DNA from: Streptomyces albus subsp. albus
Lineage (GTDB): Bacteria > Actinomycetota > Actinomycetes > Streptomycetales > Streptomycetaceae
Direction: 5' to 3'
Assembly: GCF_000725885.1 (NCBI RefSeq)
Contig: NZ_JODR01000006.1
Span: 1-64,000 of the forward strand
DNA length: 64,000 nucleotides
Shown: one piece after another, positions 54,494 through 62,880 of the stretch
How the letters are laid out: every line of letters starts with the position of its first letter
Position numbering within the stretch: position 1 is the stretch's first letter
Program-made: the position numbers and the translations under genes
Notes under the pieces: generated by a model
The model's input: the letters and a program-made list of their open reading frames with translations, nothing else
Databases searched by the model: none
What the model was told of the DNA's origin: nothing

Positions 54494-55696
54494 ATGGCTG
54501 CTGACGACATTTCGGTGAGACCGGTGACTCCCCCGACGTCCGTTCCCGGACCCCGGCCGCCGGCCGGACCGGCCACCGGCGCCGAGCCGGTCGCCCACGC
54601 CGAACCGGCCGCGACGACCGCACCTGCCGAACCGGCCGCGACGACCGCACCGGCTGCCACGGAGCGGACAGCGCCGGCCCGCCGCCCCCACCGCTACGAC
54701 ATCGACCTGCTGCGCGCGGTCTGCGCGTGTTCCGTCATCGTCGGACACGTGGGCGGCGAGTTCATGGCCGCGGTCGGCAAGAGCGCCGAGAACGGCGCCG
54801 CGGCCTACTGGACCGGTCTGTTCCTCGACTCGGTCACCAGCTGGGCCGTCCCCATGTACTTCGCCATCGCCGGCTGGGCGGTGCTGGTGGGGGCGCCGCC
54901 GCGCAGTGGCAGCACTCTGCGCAGGCGGTCCCTGCGCATGATCGTGCCGGTCGGCATCTGGTCGGCGGTGTACCTGGCCTGGGGCTGGTGGCGCGACACC
55001 AACGGCCGGCCCGTCTGGAAACTGGCGCTGGACGCCGTCTTCGGCACCGTCCAGCCCGCTTACCACCTGTGGTATTTCTACGCCCACGTCCCGCTGATCC
55101 TCCTGCTGGGCTTCGTGGTGCTGCTCAAGGCCGGCAAACGGCCCTGGGGGCTGGTCGCCGCGCTGGTGGTGATCTCCGCCGGACCCACAGCCGCCGGGGA
55201 CCTGGCCCGGCTCACCGGCTGGGACGTGCCGCGCTTCGGCTGGCAGGCGGGCACCTACTCGCTGGTGTACGCCGTCGTCGGTGCCCTGCTGCTCAGCCTG
55301 CCGGCCACCCCGCGCCGCCACCGCGGCTGGTGGCTGGCGGGAGCCGTGGCCGCCCTGGGCGCGGTGCTGTGGTCACAGGACCGGATCCACTTCGTCATCC
55401 CCAACGCCAGTGTGTTCGTCGCGGCCCTCAGTGTCTGCGTGCTCCTCGCCGTCAACGGGGTGCGCATCCCCGAGCGGGCCCGCCCCGCGCTGACCCGGCT
55501 GACGGACGCGGGGCTCGGGGCGTTCATGTTCCACGTCCTGCTGTTGAAGACCGTCTCCCCCTGGTTCGTCTCCGCGGACCTGGGATGGCTCGGTACGGCC
55601 GGCGCCGCGGCGGCGCTGACGGTCGTCACGGTCGTGCCGTCGTTCGGCCTCAGCTTCCTGTGGGGCCGGCTCGGCCTCCGGCGCGTCCTCGGCTAG
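54494..55696 (+). CDS. Membrane acyltransferase (acyltransferase 3 family)
   Basis: ATG 54494. The first 68 residues are Pro/Ala/Thr-rich and contain a 23-base direct repeat (54602-54624 and 54629-54651, period 27) encoding EPAATTAPA twice. Then RRPHRYDIDLLRAVCACSVIVGHVGG opens the ten-helix acyltransferase-3 domain, with the conserved RxxA-type start and the early His. This family O-acylates sugars, glycans or secondary metabolites at the membrane. The neighbouring surface-glycan genes favour modification of cell-wall polymer or an exported compound. Donor and acceptor unknown. Confidence 0.9.
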   Translation: MAADDISVRPVTPPTSVPGPRPPAGPATGAEPVAHAEPAATTAPAEPAATTAPAATERTAPARRPHRYDIDLLRAVCACSVIVGHVGGEFMAAVGKSAENGAAAYWTGLFLDSVTSWAVPMYFAIAGWAVLVGAPPRSGSTLRRRSLRMIVPVGIWSAVYLAWGWWRDTNGRPVWKLALDAVFGTVQPAYHLWYFYAHVPLILLLGFVVLLKAGKRPWGLVAALVVISAGPTAAGDLARLTGWDVPRFGWQAGTYSLVYAVVGALLLSLPATPRRHRGWWLAGAVAALGAVLWSQDRIHFVIPNASVFVAALSVCVLLAVNGVRIPERARPALTRLTDAGLGAFMFHVLLLKTVSPWFVSADLGWLGTAGAAAALTVVTVVPSFGLSFLWGRLGLRRVLG

Positions 55697-55698
55697 GG

Positions 55699-55722
55699 CC
55701 CCCCGGGCCGGTGACCGGGGGG
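55699..55722 (+). terminator. Hairpin after the acyltransferase gene
   Basis: CCCCCCGG and CCGGGGGG form an 8-bp stem with an 8-base loop starting two bases after the stop codon; a run of additional Gs can slide the pairing. Confidence 0.55.
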
Positions 55723-56270
55723 GGCACCTCGGATGAGGTCTTCGGTCCGGGGCGTCGGGGCGCGAAGACGCGGGCCGGCCGGTACGGCGCGCGGATTCCG
55801 CCGTACCCGCCTCACCGGCGGCGGCCCGGCGGGCCGGGCCCCGGCGCACGGACGGACCCACACAACGGCCGCGACGCGACAGGCGCCTCGGCCCTCGGCT
55901 GTGGCCGCGCGTACTTCGGCGAGCGCTTGCCGTGCCGGCGGGCCCGCAGCCCTCGCCGCTGCCGGTACCGGTCCACCGGTCGAGGGCGGTCTCCCAAGGC
56001 GGGCGTACCAGGTCTCGTGGCGACCTGCCCGGTCGAGCGGATGCGCGAAGCCGTCACGACGCAGGCCGGGAGGCACGTGCACGGCACACTCGTGCTGGCG
56101 CTGTGAACCGGCTCAAGGTGCGCTCGGCGGCCAGGACCGGGGCATGCCACGCCGGGATCGTTCTGCGGGTGTGCCCGTGATCCGGGGTCCGATGATCCGG
56201 TGGACCGCGCCCGGACCGGCCCGTCCACGACGCCGGACTCCGCGGGGAGCCGCAGACACTTCCGCGTGAA
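55723..56270. other. Intergenic stretch without recognisable gene
   Basis: About 550 bases bounded by two terminator-like hairpins. Short open frames exist on both strands but have no ribosome site, no domain-like sequence and no consistent third-position GC bias. I see no repeat, tRNA or mobile-element end. Confidence 0.5.
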
Positions 56271-56298
56271 GAGCCCGTACCGGCGACGGTACGGGCTC
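56271..56298 (-). terminator. Terminator of the glycan-transferase operon
   Basis: GAGCCCGTACCG and CGGTACGGGCTC form a perfect 12-bp stem around GCGA, eight bases beyond the stop codon of the minus-strand polysialyltransferase-like gene. Confidence 0.88.
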
Positions 56299-56306
56299 CC
56301 GGTGTG

Positions 56307-57698
56307 TCAGCTCAGCCGGCGGCGGACGGCCCGGACCTGGCGGGCCGCCCGGCGCGCGGTGGGGCTGCTGCGCAGCAGCCGGGCGCGGGCCGACGTGCCG
56401 CCGCCGGGGAGGGCGAGCGCCGTCAGACGGCGGCGCTTGAAGTACCGCCCGGTGTGCTCGTCGAGACGGGCGCCCAGCCACGCGGTGGCTTCCTCGCGCA
56501 GCAGCGGGTGGAGCTTGGACTGCATGCAGTAGCCCACCGTCCGCACCAGCGCGCCGAGTTCCTCCGCCTTCCGCGGGGTCATCGGGCTGTACGTCTCACC
56601 GTTCTCCAGGTCGGGAACGGCGTAGTCGACGATGGTGACGGGGATCCGGTTGCTGTTCTGATAGGGCGCGAGCCGGTCCAGGAGCGCTGTGGTGCCCACC
56701 CGGGCGATCGGGATGCCGTAGTAGGTGGCCGCGGTCAGCAGGGCGGTGGAGAAGCAGCCCACGACCAGTGTGGGGCGGCACCGTTCGTAGACGGCTTCGG
56801 CCAGCACCGGCCCGCCGAGTACGTGCAGCCGTACGCCCGCCTGCGCCGCGGTCTCCTCCAGGATGCGCGAGTAGCGTGCCGGAGCTGTGGGGTGCGGCTT
56901 GAAGACCAGGCGTTCGTGGCCGGCCGCCACCGCCCCGCGCAGCATGCGCACGTGCAGCTCTTCCTCTTCCTCGGGGGTGAGGATGTCCAGCGCGGCCAGG
57001 TACTGCCCCAGCAGGACGGCGGTCGGCCGGTCCGCGGCGACGCGGGCCAGCTCGGGTTCCTCGCGGGCCGCCGCACCGAGTTCGCCGAGCACCTTGACGA
57101 AGGCGTCGCCCGGTACGGTCTCGGGCGGCACGGTGTGCTCGGCCAGCAGCAGCGGGCGCAGCCCGGGCACCAGATCGAGGTGGAGCAACCGCCGGATGCG
57201 GCAGCCGAGCCACTGGGGGAGCCGGTCACGGGTGGGCCCGTAGCTCATGAGGCCGTCGGCGTAGACGTGGATCGCGCTGCCGCCGAAGACGGTGGCCAGT
57301 GCCTTGGCGGGGCTGACGTGAACGGACTCCACGATCAGTTCGACGGGGGCGTCGCCCAGCCGCCACGCGTTGCGGAACATCCGCTCCCACAGGGGCGATT
57401 CGTCACGTGCCGGTGTCCATGTGCTGGGGTGGTGGGGGCGGATCGCCTCGTTCCAGTCCACCGTCTCGTCGAAGCGGCGGGCCAGCGAGTCGAAGCCGTT
57501 CATGCGGGTGAGGCGGGTGGCCGCCTCGGGGTTCACCGCGTTGGTGGACACCAGGAGGATCCTGCGGGCGGCGCCGGGCGGCCCGAACTGCCCCGCGTCG
57601 ACGGCGGCGGCGAGGGTGGCCGCCCCGTAGAGCGTCGACACCTCGAAGATCTGCACGGGCCGGGCGGCGGCCGGTCCACGTCGCGTCTGCCGTGTCAT
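56307..57698 (-). CDS. Polysialyltransferase-family glycosyltransferase
   Basis: The 463-residue protein has features of the alpha-2,8-polysialyltransferase family (PF07388-like): VQIFEVSTLYGAATLAAA at the N-terminus, IHVYADGLMSYGP, the HP motif in RLVFKPHPTAP and a late FSTALLTAATYYGIP resembling the SS/T motif that binds CMP-sugar. A basic C-terminus suits membrane attachment. In Streptomyces such enzymes are associated with nonulosonic-acid (Kdn-type) wall polymers. It starts three bases after the family 2 glycosyltransferase stop, so the two form an operon. The sugar donor is inferred, not shown. Confidence 0.87.
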   Translation of the reverse strand: MTRQTRRGPAAARPVQIFEVSTLYGAATLAAAVDAGQFGPPGAARRILLVSTNAVNPEAATRLTRMNGFDSLARRFDETVDWNEAIRPHHPSTWTPARDESPLWERMFRNAWRLGDAPVELIVESVHVSPAKALATVFGGSAIHVYADGLMSYGPTRDRLPQWLGCRIRRLLHLDLVPGLRPLLLAEHTVPPETVPGDAFVKVLGELGAAAREEPELARVAADRPTAVLLGQYLAALDILTPEEEEELHVRMLRGAVAAGHERLVFKPHPTAPARYSRILEETAAQAGVRLHVLGGPVLAEAVYERCRPTLVVGCFSTALLTAATYYGIPIARVGTTALLDRLAPYQNSNRIPVTIVDYAVPDLENGETYSPMTPRKAEELGALVRTVGYCMQSKLHPLLREEATAWLGARLDEHTGRYFKRRRLTALALPGGGTSARARLLRSSPTARRAARQVRAVRRRLS

Positions 57699-57701
57699 GG
57701 G

Positions 57702-58667
57702 TCAGGCCGCCTTCCGTACGGTGTGGAACCGCCGCAGCAAATCGGCGCGTTCGTGGTCCATGCCCGCCAGCGTGGTCTCCAGTACGTCCTGCGGCATGCC
57801 GCGCAGCGCGGTGGTGACCATCTTCTTGAGCCGTCTGGCGACCGGGGCGTGGTAGCGGCGCCGGTTGGACAGGTGGAAGGCGAGCAGGGCGCAGTAGGTG
57901 CGGACCGCCTTGGGCAGGAAGCGGTCGCCTTCGGGGTCGGCGGCGAGGTCGGCGAGCAGGGCGTCGTGCGCGGGGATGAAGTCGAGTTGCCGCGCGTCCC
58001 GGATCTGGGTGAGCGAGGTGGTCACGCCGCGCCGGTAGAAGACACCGAGCAGGCCGGTCACGGCGAACGACTCGGCCCGCAGGTGCAGCCGCCAGGTCCA
58101 CAGCCGGTCCTCGGCGGTGCGCAGGTCGACGGCGAACCGCATGGCCCCGTCGTCGAACAGGCCGCGGCGGTAGATGCCGGCCCATACGAACGGGTAGTCC
58201 ACCATGGTCTCCGCCTGCGGCGGGGCGATCACGTCCCGGGGCCGCAGCACCGTGTCGCGCACCGGGGCGGGTGCCCGGCGCACGACACGTCTGGTGCCGG
58301 TGCTCTGGACGTGATCGGTGCGCACGAAGTCGCAGTCCAGTTCCTCGATGACGGTGACGAGCGCTTCGAGGTAGCCGGGTGAGTACCAGTCGTCGCCGTC
58401 GAGGAAGGTGAGGTAGTCGCCGTCGGCGGCCTCGATCCCGCTGTTGCGGCTGTGGGCGATGCCCTTGTTCACCTCGTGCCGGATGACCCTCGCCCGTGGG
58501 AGGCGGTGTTCCCACCGGTCGAGGATCTTTGGGGTCGCGTCGGTGGAGCAGTCGTCGACCAGGATGAACTCCGTGGCCGGCCCGGCGTTGTCGGCGAGGC
58601 TCCGCAGAGTGTCCTCCGCGAACTCCTGCACGTTGTGGCACGGCACTATGACGGAGAGCTTGGGCAT
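57702..58667 (-). CDS. Family 2 glycosyltransferase
   Basis: ATG 58667 is preferred: GGA lies six bases upstream; ATG 58673 has no room for a ribosome site. The 321-residue GT-A enzyme begins MPKLSVIVPCHNVQEFAEDTL, with the nucleotide-sugar motifs FILVDDCSTD and LTFLDGDDWYSPGYLEAL (metal-binding DGDD) and AEDRLWTWRL as a catalytic-region acid. No membrane segment is visible. Coupled to the polysialyltransferase-like gene, it probably adds a sugar to the same surface polymer. Confidence 0.92.
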   Translation of the reverse strand: MPKLSVIVPCHNVQEFAEDTLRSLADNAGPATEFILVDDCSTDATPKILDRWEHRLPRARVIRHEVNKGIAHSRNSGIEAADGDYLTFLDGDDWYSPGYLEALVTVIEELDCDFVRTDHVQSTGTRRVVRRAPAPVRDTVLRPRDVIAPPQAETMVDYPFVWAGIYRRGLFDDGAMRFAVDLRTAEDRLWTWRLHLRAESFAVTGLLGVFYRRGVTTSLTQIRDARQLDFIPAHDALLADLAADPEGDRFLPKAVRTYCALLAFHLSNRRRYHAPVARRLKKMVTTALRGMPQDVLETTLAGMDHERADLLRRFHTVRKAA

Positions 58668-58846
58668 GCGCATTCCAGGGAGTAAGGCGGGGTCGCGGGG
58701 CGGCCTGCGCCGTGGCGTCGGCACTGCGCGGCCACCCTGCCGCGGCTGTGTGAAGCGCAGGAGAACTCCCCGCACGGACCCAACCGGACATAAGGCACAG
58801 CCCCGAACAGTTGTCCCTGGGTTCGGTGAATTCTTGGTGATTGATG

Positions 58847-61800
58847 TCACGCGCTACCGCGCGGCGCGTGCGGCGGGGCGGGAAGGCGGGGGCTGTTCAG
58901 CCTCCGCTCCCCCCCCGCCGCGCGGCCGGAACGGGAGGCGGGCCGCGGCAGGTAGCCGGAGGCGAAGAAGTGCTCCAGGTACCGGTCCAGCAGCGCGGAG
59001 TCGACCGGCGGGCACCGCAGCCCGCTGCCGGCGAGCGCGGCTTCCGTGTTGCGCCGTCCCAGCACCGGGAAGGTGTCCTTGAGGAACAGCTCCTTCACCG
59101 ACATGTCGGCCGTACGGCTGCGGTCGACGCACAGCGACACGAACGGCGCGGTGGCGCTCGTCGGGTGCTGCACGACATGGCGCACCAGTTCCCGCACCCA
59201 CTGCGCGTACGGCAGCGTCCGCAGTACGTAGCCCGCCGCGCGCATCCTGTCGAGTACGTCGGAGAGCATGCCCGGCCGGGGGTTGGTGAGGTGGTAGACG
59301 CGGCCGTCGGCCACCTGGCGGGTGGCGATGTACAGCAGCGACTCGGCGAGGTGGTCGACGGGCACGAAGTCCATCGGCAGTTCGATGTCCGGCGCCAGCC
59401 CCGTCTCGGCGATCATCTTGAACAGCGAGCAGATGGCCGTCTCGGTGTTGCACGCGCCGCGCACCCGGTCGCCCGTCACCTCGTACGGCCGGTAGACGGC
59501 CACCGGGAGGCCCTGCTCCGCCGCCCGCCGCAGCACCCCTTCGGCGACCCACTTGCTCTCGGCGTAGCCCATGGTGAGTCCGTCGGCGTGGTCGAGCGGC
59601 CGGTCCTCGTCGACCTCCCGCACCCCTGCGGCACCGAACCCGGCGACTACGGCGACGGTCGAGACGAAGTGCACCGGGACGCGGCGCCGCGCCGCGAGGC
59701 GGACGATCTCCCGGGTGCCGTCCACGTTGGCCGCCCGGAGCGCCTCGTACGGATAGAGGAAGTTGACCTGGGCGCCGTTGTGCACGATCAGGTCGAGACA
59801 GCCGGCGAGTTCCGCGCGGTGCTCGTCCGCCAGGCCCAGGCCCGGCCGGGACAGGTCGGCGGGGAAGCACTCCACCCGCCGCCACGCCGCCTCGCCCGGG
59901 TCCAGCCCGTAGCGGGCCAGCGCGGTGCGCACCCGCCGTTCGGCATGGGTGCGGCTGGTCGCCCGTACCGGGCAGTGGACGTGTGCCGTCGTCGCACGCA
60001 GCAGCCGGTCGACCAGGTAGGCGCCGACGAACCCCGAGGCCCCCGTCAGCAGCACGTGCCGCGGGTCGTACGGGCAGGGGGCGGGCCCCCGGGCCGGCGG
60101 CAGGTCGAAACCGAGCCGCGTCTCGGCCGCGAAATCGACGCCGGGCCCGGAGCCGGCGCCTGTCGTGGCACCCCCGCGGGCGGCCCGTACCGCTTCGGTG
60201 AAGCCCTCCAGGGTGGGCTCGGCCAGCAGGGACCTGATCAGGGTGGAGCCCAGCGCGGCGTCCAGCCCGAAGACCGCCAGGGTCCGGGTGACCGCCTCCG
60301 AGGCGAGCAGCGAATCACCGCCGAGGTGGAAGAAGTCGTCCTGCGGGGCCGGCCGGACGCGCAGCACCTGCTGCCACACCTCGGTGAGGACGCCGAGCAG
60401 CCCCTCGGCCTCCGGCGCCGCCGCCCGCGGTGCCTCCTGCCCGCCGGCTCCCGCTTCCTGCGCGGCGGCCTCCAGCCGGGCGCGGTCCACCTTGCCGCCG
60501 CTGGTCACCGGGAAGTGGTCCAGCGGCACGAGGACGGGTACGGCCTGCGGCGGCAGCCACTGGGCGCAGTAGGAGCGCAGTTCGGTCAGCGGCAGCGGAC
60601 GGCCCGGGGTGCCGGGGGTGATGTAGGCGGTCAGCGTGTCGGTGCCGTTCTCCACGACGGCTTCCCCGACCTCGGGGTGGGCCCGCAGTCGTGCCTCCAC
60701 CTCGTCCAGTTCCAGGCGTACGCCGCGCACTTTGACCTGGCGGTCCCGCCGCCCCCGGTACTCCAGCAGTCCGTCGGCGGTGCGGACCGCCCGGTCGCCG
60801 GTCCGGTACAGCAGCCCCCCGGGTTCGACGGCGGGCAGCGAGACGAACCGCTCGGCCGTCAGCTGCGGGTCCCCCAGATACCCCAGGGCCAGCCCGTCTC
60901 CGCCCACGTACAGTTCGCCCTCCTCGTCGGGCTCCGTGCGGGAGCCGTCGGCGCGCAGCACGTGGCAGGTCGAGGCACCGAAGGGGCGTCCCAGCGGGAC
61001 GTGGGTGGCATCCGGAGGCAGAGGGCGCAGCACGTACGCGGTGGAGACCACGGCGTTCTCCGTCGGCCCGTAGAAGTTGACCACCGTGGTGCCGGGGCAG
61101 GCGGCGAGCACGGCGTTGGCCAGCTGCGGGTCCATCGACTCCCCGCCGGCCGAGACGAACCGCAGCCCGGACAGTGCCTCGGGGCGGCTGCGTGCCACGA
61201 GGTGGAAGACGCTGGTGGTCAGATAGGCCACCGTCACCTGCTCGCGGCGCAGCAGCTGCTCCAGGGCGGTGGGTGACAGCAGCTCCTCGCGGTCGGCGAG
61301 GACGAGGCACGCCCCGGTCAGCAGGGCGCCCCAGATCTCGATGGTGGACGCGTCCGAGGAGAGCCCGTAGCCGTGCAGGACCTTGTCGCCGGGCCCCGGG
61401 GGGCGCAGTTCGCGGTCGGAGAGCACCAGCCGCGCGACGCCGCGGTGCGGGATCGCCACGGGTTTGGGGCGGCCCGTCGTCCCGGAGGTGAAGACCACGT
61501 AGGCGCAGTCCGACGCGGACGCCGGGCGCCTCGGTACCGCTTCGCGGGCGGGCGCGGGGATGCCTGCGCCGTCGCCGTCGAGCGGGATGTTCGTGCGCAG
61601 TCCGCGTACCCGGCAGGCGGTGCCCGGCAGGGTGACGGCGGTGCGCAGCCCGGCGTCCTCGGCCATGGCCCGCAGCCGGGCGGGCGGCAGTTCCTCGTCC
61701 AGCGGCACGTAGGCGCACCCCGCCTTGAGGATGCCGAGCAGCGCGATCAGTGCCTCCGGCGACCGGCCGCCGCACAGGCCGACCGGTTCACCCGGTTCCA

Positions 61801-62029
61801 CGCCGCCGGCGATCAGCCGGGCGGCCAGGCCGTCGGCCCGCTCGGCCAACTGCCGGTAGGTCAGAGTGCGTTCCCGGTGCCTGGCCGCCGGCAGTTCCGG
61901 GTGGGCGGCGGCGACCTGCGTGAACAGCTCCGTGAGAAGGCGGTCCCGCGGATAGGCGGCGGCGAAGGGGGCGGGAACGGGGGAAGCGGAGGTGTGGGGC
62001 AGGCGTGTCGAAACGTCGGTCTCGGCCAT
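58847..62029 (-). CDS. Single-module NRPS-like enzyme: adenylation-carrier-thioester reductase
   Basis: ATG 62029 with GAGAAGGA upstream. The 1060-residue protein has an adenylation domain (about 30-520): TSGTTGRPKP, SSDASTIEIWGALLTG (Asp kept at the amino-group-binding place), NFYGPTENAV, YRTGD, SGGKVDR. A carrier domain follows (about 545-620, FFHLGGDSLLASE), then an extended-SDR thioester reductase (about 665-1020): LLTGASGFVGAYLVDRLL and the YAESK catalytic pair. There is no condensation domain. Such A-T-R proteins activate one acid, usually an amino acid, and release it as an aldehyde or alcohol with NADPH. The conserved Asp favours an amino acid. It is followed upstream by a PNPOx-fold gene and an exporter, suggesting a small independent pathway. 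Confidence 0.93.
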   Translation of the reverse strand: MAETDVSTRLPHTSASPVPAPFAAAYPRDRLLTELFTQVAAAHPELPAARHRERTLTYRQLAERADGLAARLIAGGVEPGEPVGLCGGRSPEALIALLGILKAGCAYVPLDEELPPARLRAMAEDAGLRTAVTLPGTACRVRGLRTNIPLDGDGAGIPAPAREAVPRRPASASDCAYVVFTSGTTGRPKPVAIPHRGVARLVLSDRELRPPGPGDKVLHGYGLSSDASTIEIWGALLTGACLVLADREELLSPTALEQLLRREQVTVAYLTTSVFHLVARSRPEALSGLRFVSAGGESMDPQLANAVLAACPGTTVVNFYGPTENAVVSTAYVLRPLPPDATHVPLGRPFGASTCHVLRADGSRTEPDEEGELYVGGDGLALGYLGDPQLTAERFVSLPAVEPGGLLYRTGDRAVRTADGLLEYRGRRDRQVKVRGVRLELDEVEARLRAHPEVGEAVVENGTDTLTAYITPGTPGRPLPLTELRSYCAQWLPPQAVPVLVPLDHFPVTSGGKVDRARLEAAAQEAGAGGQEAPRAAAPEAEGLLGVLTEVWQQVLRVRPAPQDDFFHLGGDSLLASEAVTRTLAVFGLDAALGSTLIRSLLAEPTLEGFTEAVRAARGGATTGAGSGPGVDFAAETRLGFDLPPARGPAPCPYDPRHVLLTGASGFVGAYLVDRLLRATTAHVHCPVRATSRTHAERRVRTALARYGLDPGEAAWRRVECFPADLSRPGLGLADEHRAELAGCLDLIVHNGAQVNFLYPYEALRAANVDGTREIVRLAARRRVPVHFVSTVAVVAGFGAAGVREVDEDRPLDHADGLTMGYAESKWVAEGVLRRAAEQGLPVAVYRPYEVTGDRVRGACNTETAICSLFKMIAETGLAPDIELPMDFVPVDHLAESLLYIATRQVADGRVYHLTNPRPGMLSDVLDRMRAAGYVLRTLPYAQWVRELVRHVVQHPTSATAPFVSLCVDRSRTADMSVKELFLKDTFPVLGRRNTEAALAGSGLRCPPVDSALLDRYLEHFFASGYLPRPASRSGRAAGGERRLNSPRLPAPPHAPRGSA

Positions 62030-62085
62030 GTCGTCCTTCTCGTCTCGCGCGTGCCGCGGCTCGGCGCGGTGCGGTGCTCCGGCGC

Positions 62086-62628
62086 TCAGCCGTCGCGGTG
62101 GTCCCCTTCGGGCCTTTCGACCCCTTCGGCGCCCTCGGCCGGGCCGGCTCCGGCGTCCTGGCCGGTCCGCGGCTCGGCGAAGTCGGCGGCGAACGACGCG
62201 AAGTCGGCGGTGCGCCAGTGCTCCGGGCGCATGTGGAAGGCGATGTCGTCCTTGAGCTGGTCCGACGTGGCGGCGAGGTAGGCGCGGGCCTCGTCGGGGT
62301 CCAGGTAGCGGTGAGCCAGGGCTTCCCTGACGTCCGGGCTCACCGGGTCGGCCACCGCCGTCACGGGGCCCTCGACGCTGACGTACCGGTAGGGCCGCCG
62401 CTCGTCCTGGACGCAGAGGCTGAACCGCCCCGCCGCACGCAGCAGATGGGCCTTCACCGTCTGCCTGCCCGTCTCCACGACGATCTCCCCGCCGGGCTCG
62501 TAGCCGTACCACACCGGCACGGCCAGGGGCGCCCGCCCACCGGTCCGGAAATCGGCGACGCTCAGCACCCCGACGTGCTGACCGGCGAGAAAACGTTCGC
62601 GTTCCTGGCGCGACATGGCAGGCAACAT
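62086..62628 (-). CDS. Pyridoxamine-5'-phosphate-oxidase-fold (flavin/F420 split-barrel) protein
   Basis: Chosen start ATG 62628, eight bases after AAGGAG; in-frame ATGs at 62652 and 62646 lie upstream of that site. The 180-residue protein has the split-barrel pattern SRQERERFLAGQHVGVLSVAD, PLAVPVWYGY, GRFSLCVQDERRPYRYVSVEGPV and a C-terminal helix (AAATSDQLKDDIAFHMRPEHW-like). Members bind FMN, F420 or heme and reduce or oxidise small molecules; PdxH-specific residues are not evident, so vitamin B6 synthesis is unlikely. 56 bases upstream of the A-T-R gene on the same strand, it may act on the aldehyde product. The last 35 residues are Gly/Glu-rich and disordered. Confidence 0.88.
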   Translation of the reverse strand: MLPAMSRQERERFLAGQHVGVLSVADFRTGGRAPLAVPVWYGYEPGGEIVVETGRQTVKAHLLRAAGRFSLCVQDERRPYRYVSVEGPVTAVADPVSPDVREALAHRYLDPDEARAYLAATSDQLKDDIAFHMRPEHWRTADFASFAADFAEPRTGQDAGAGPAEGAEGVERPEGDHRDG

Positions 62629-62672
62629 CCGCCCAACTCCTTGCATCGGCATCGGCTGCGGTACGCTATTCC

Positions 62673-62743
62673 GGTGGTTTCTCCCTGAAAAAGAATCCCG
62701 GAAACGACGCGCCGCTCCCCGGAAAATTCACTGCGAAACCACC
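62673..62743. promoter_or_regulatory. Spaced inverted repeat in the PNPOx/MFS divergent promoter
   Basis: GGTGGTTTC (62673-62681) and its exact complement GAAACCACC (62735-62743) are separated by 53 bases. The intervening DNA holds two direct copies of CCCGGAAA (about 62697 and 62719). The A/T content is high for this genome. A looping operator is possible. Confidence 0.35.
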
Positions 62744-62880
62744 CTTTTGTGCCGTCCCGCCGGCGGCACCGGGGGGTTTTCAGCTTTCTCCGCACGCCCG
62801 CGTGCGCGCGCGAGCCGCCCCCACCGCGGCGACGCCGAACCGGCGAGAAAATGCGGGGAACTCCCAGCGGGAGAATCCTC

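Noticed and set aside
62086..62628. pdxH, pyridoxamine phosphate oxidase of vitamin B6 synthesis
   Set aside because: The fold matches, but the PLP-binding and C-terminal Arg-rich signature of PdxH is not visible, and the context is a small secondary-metabolite locus.
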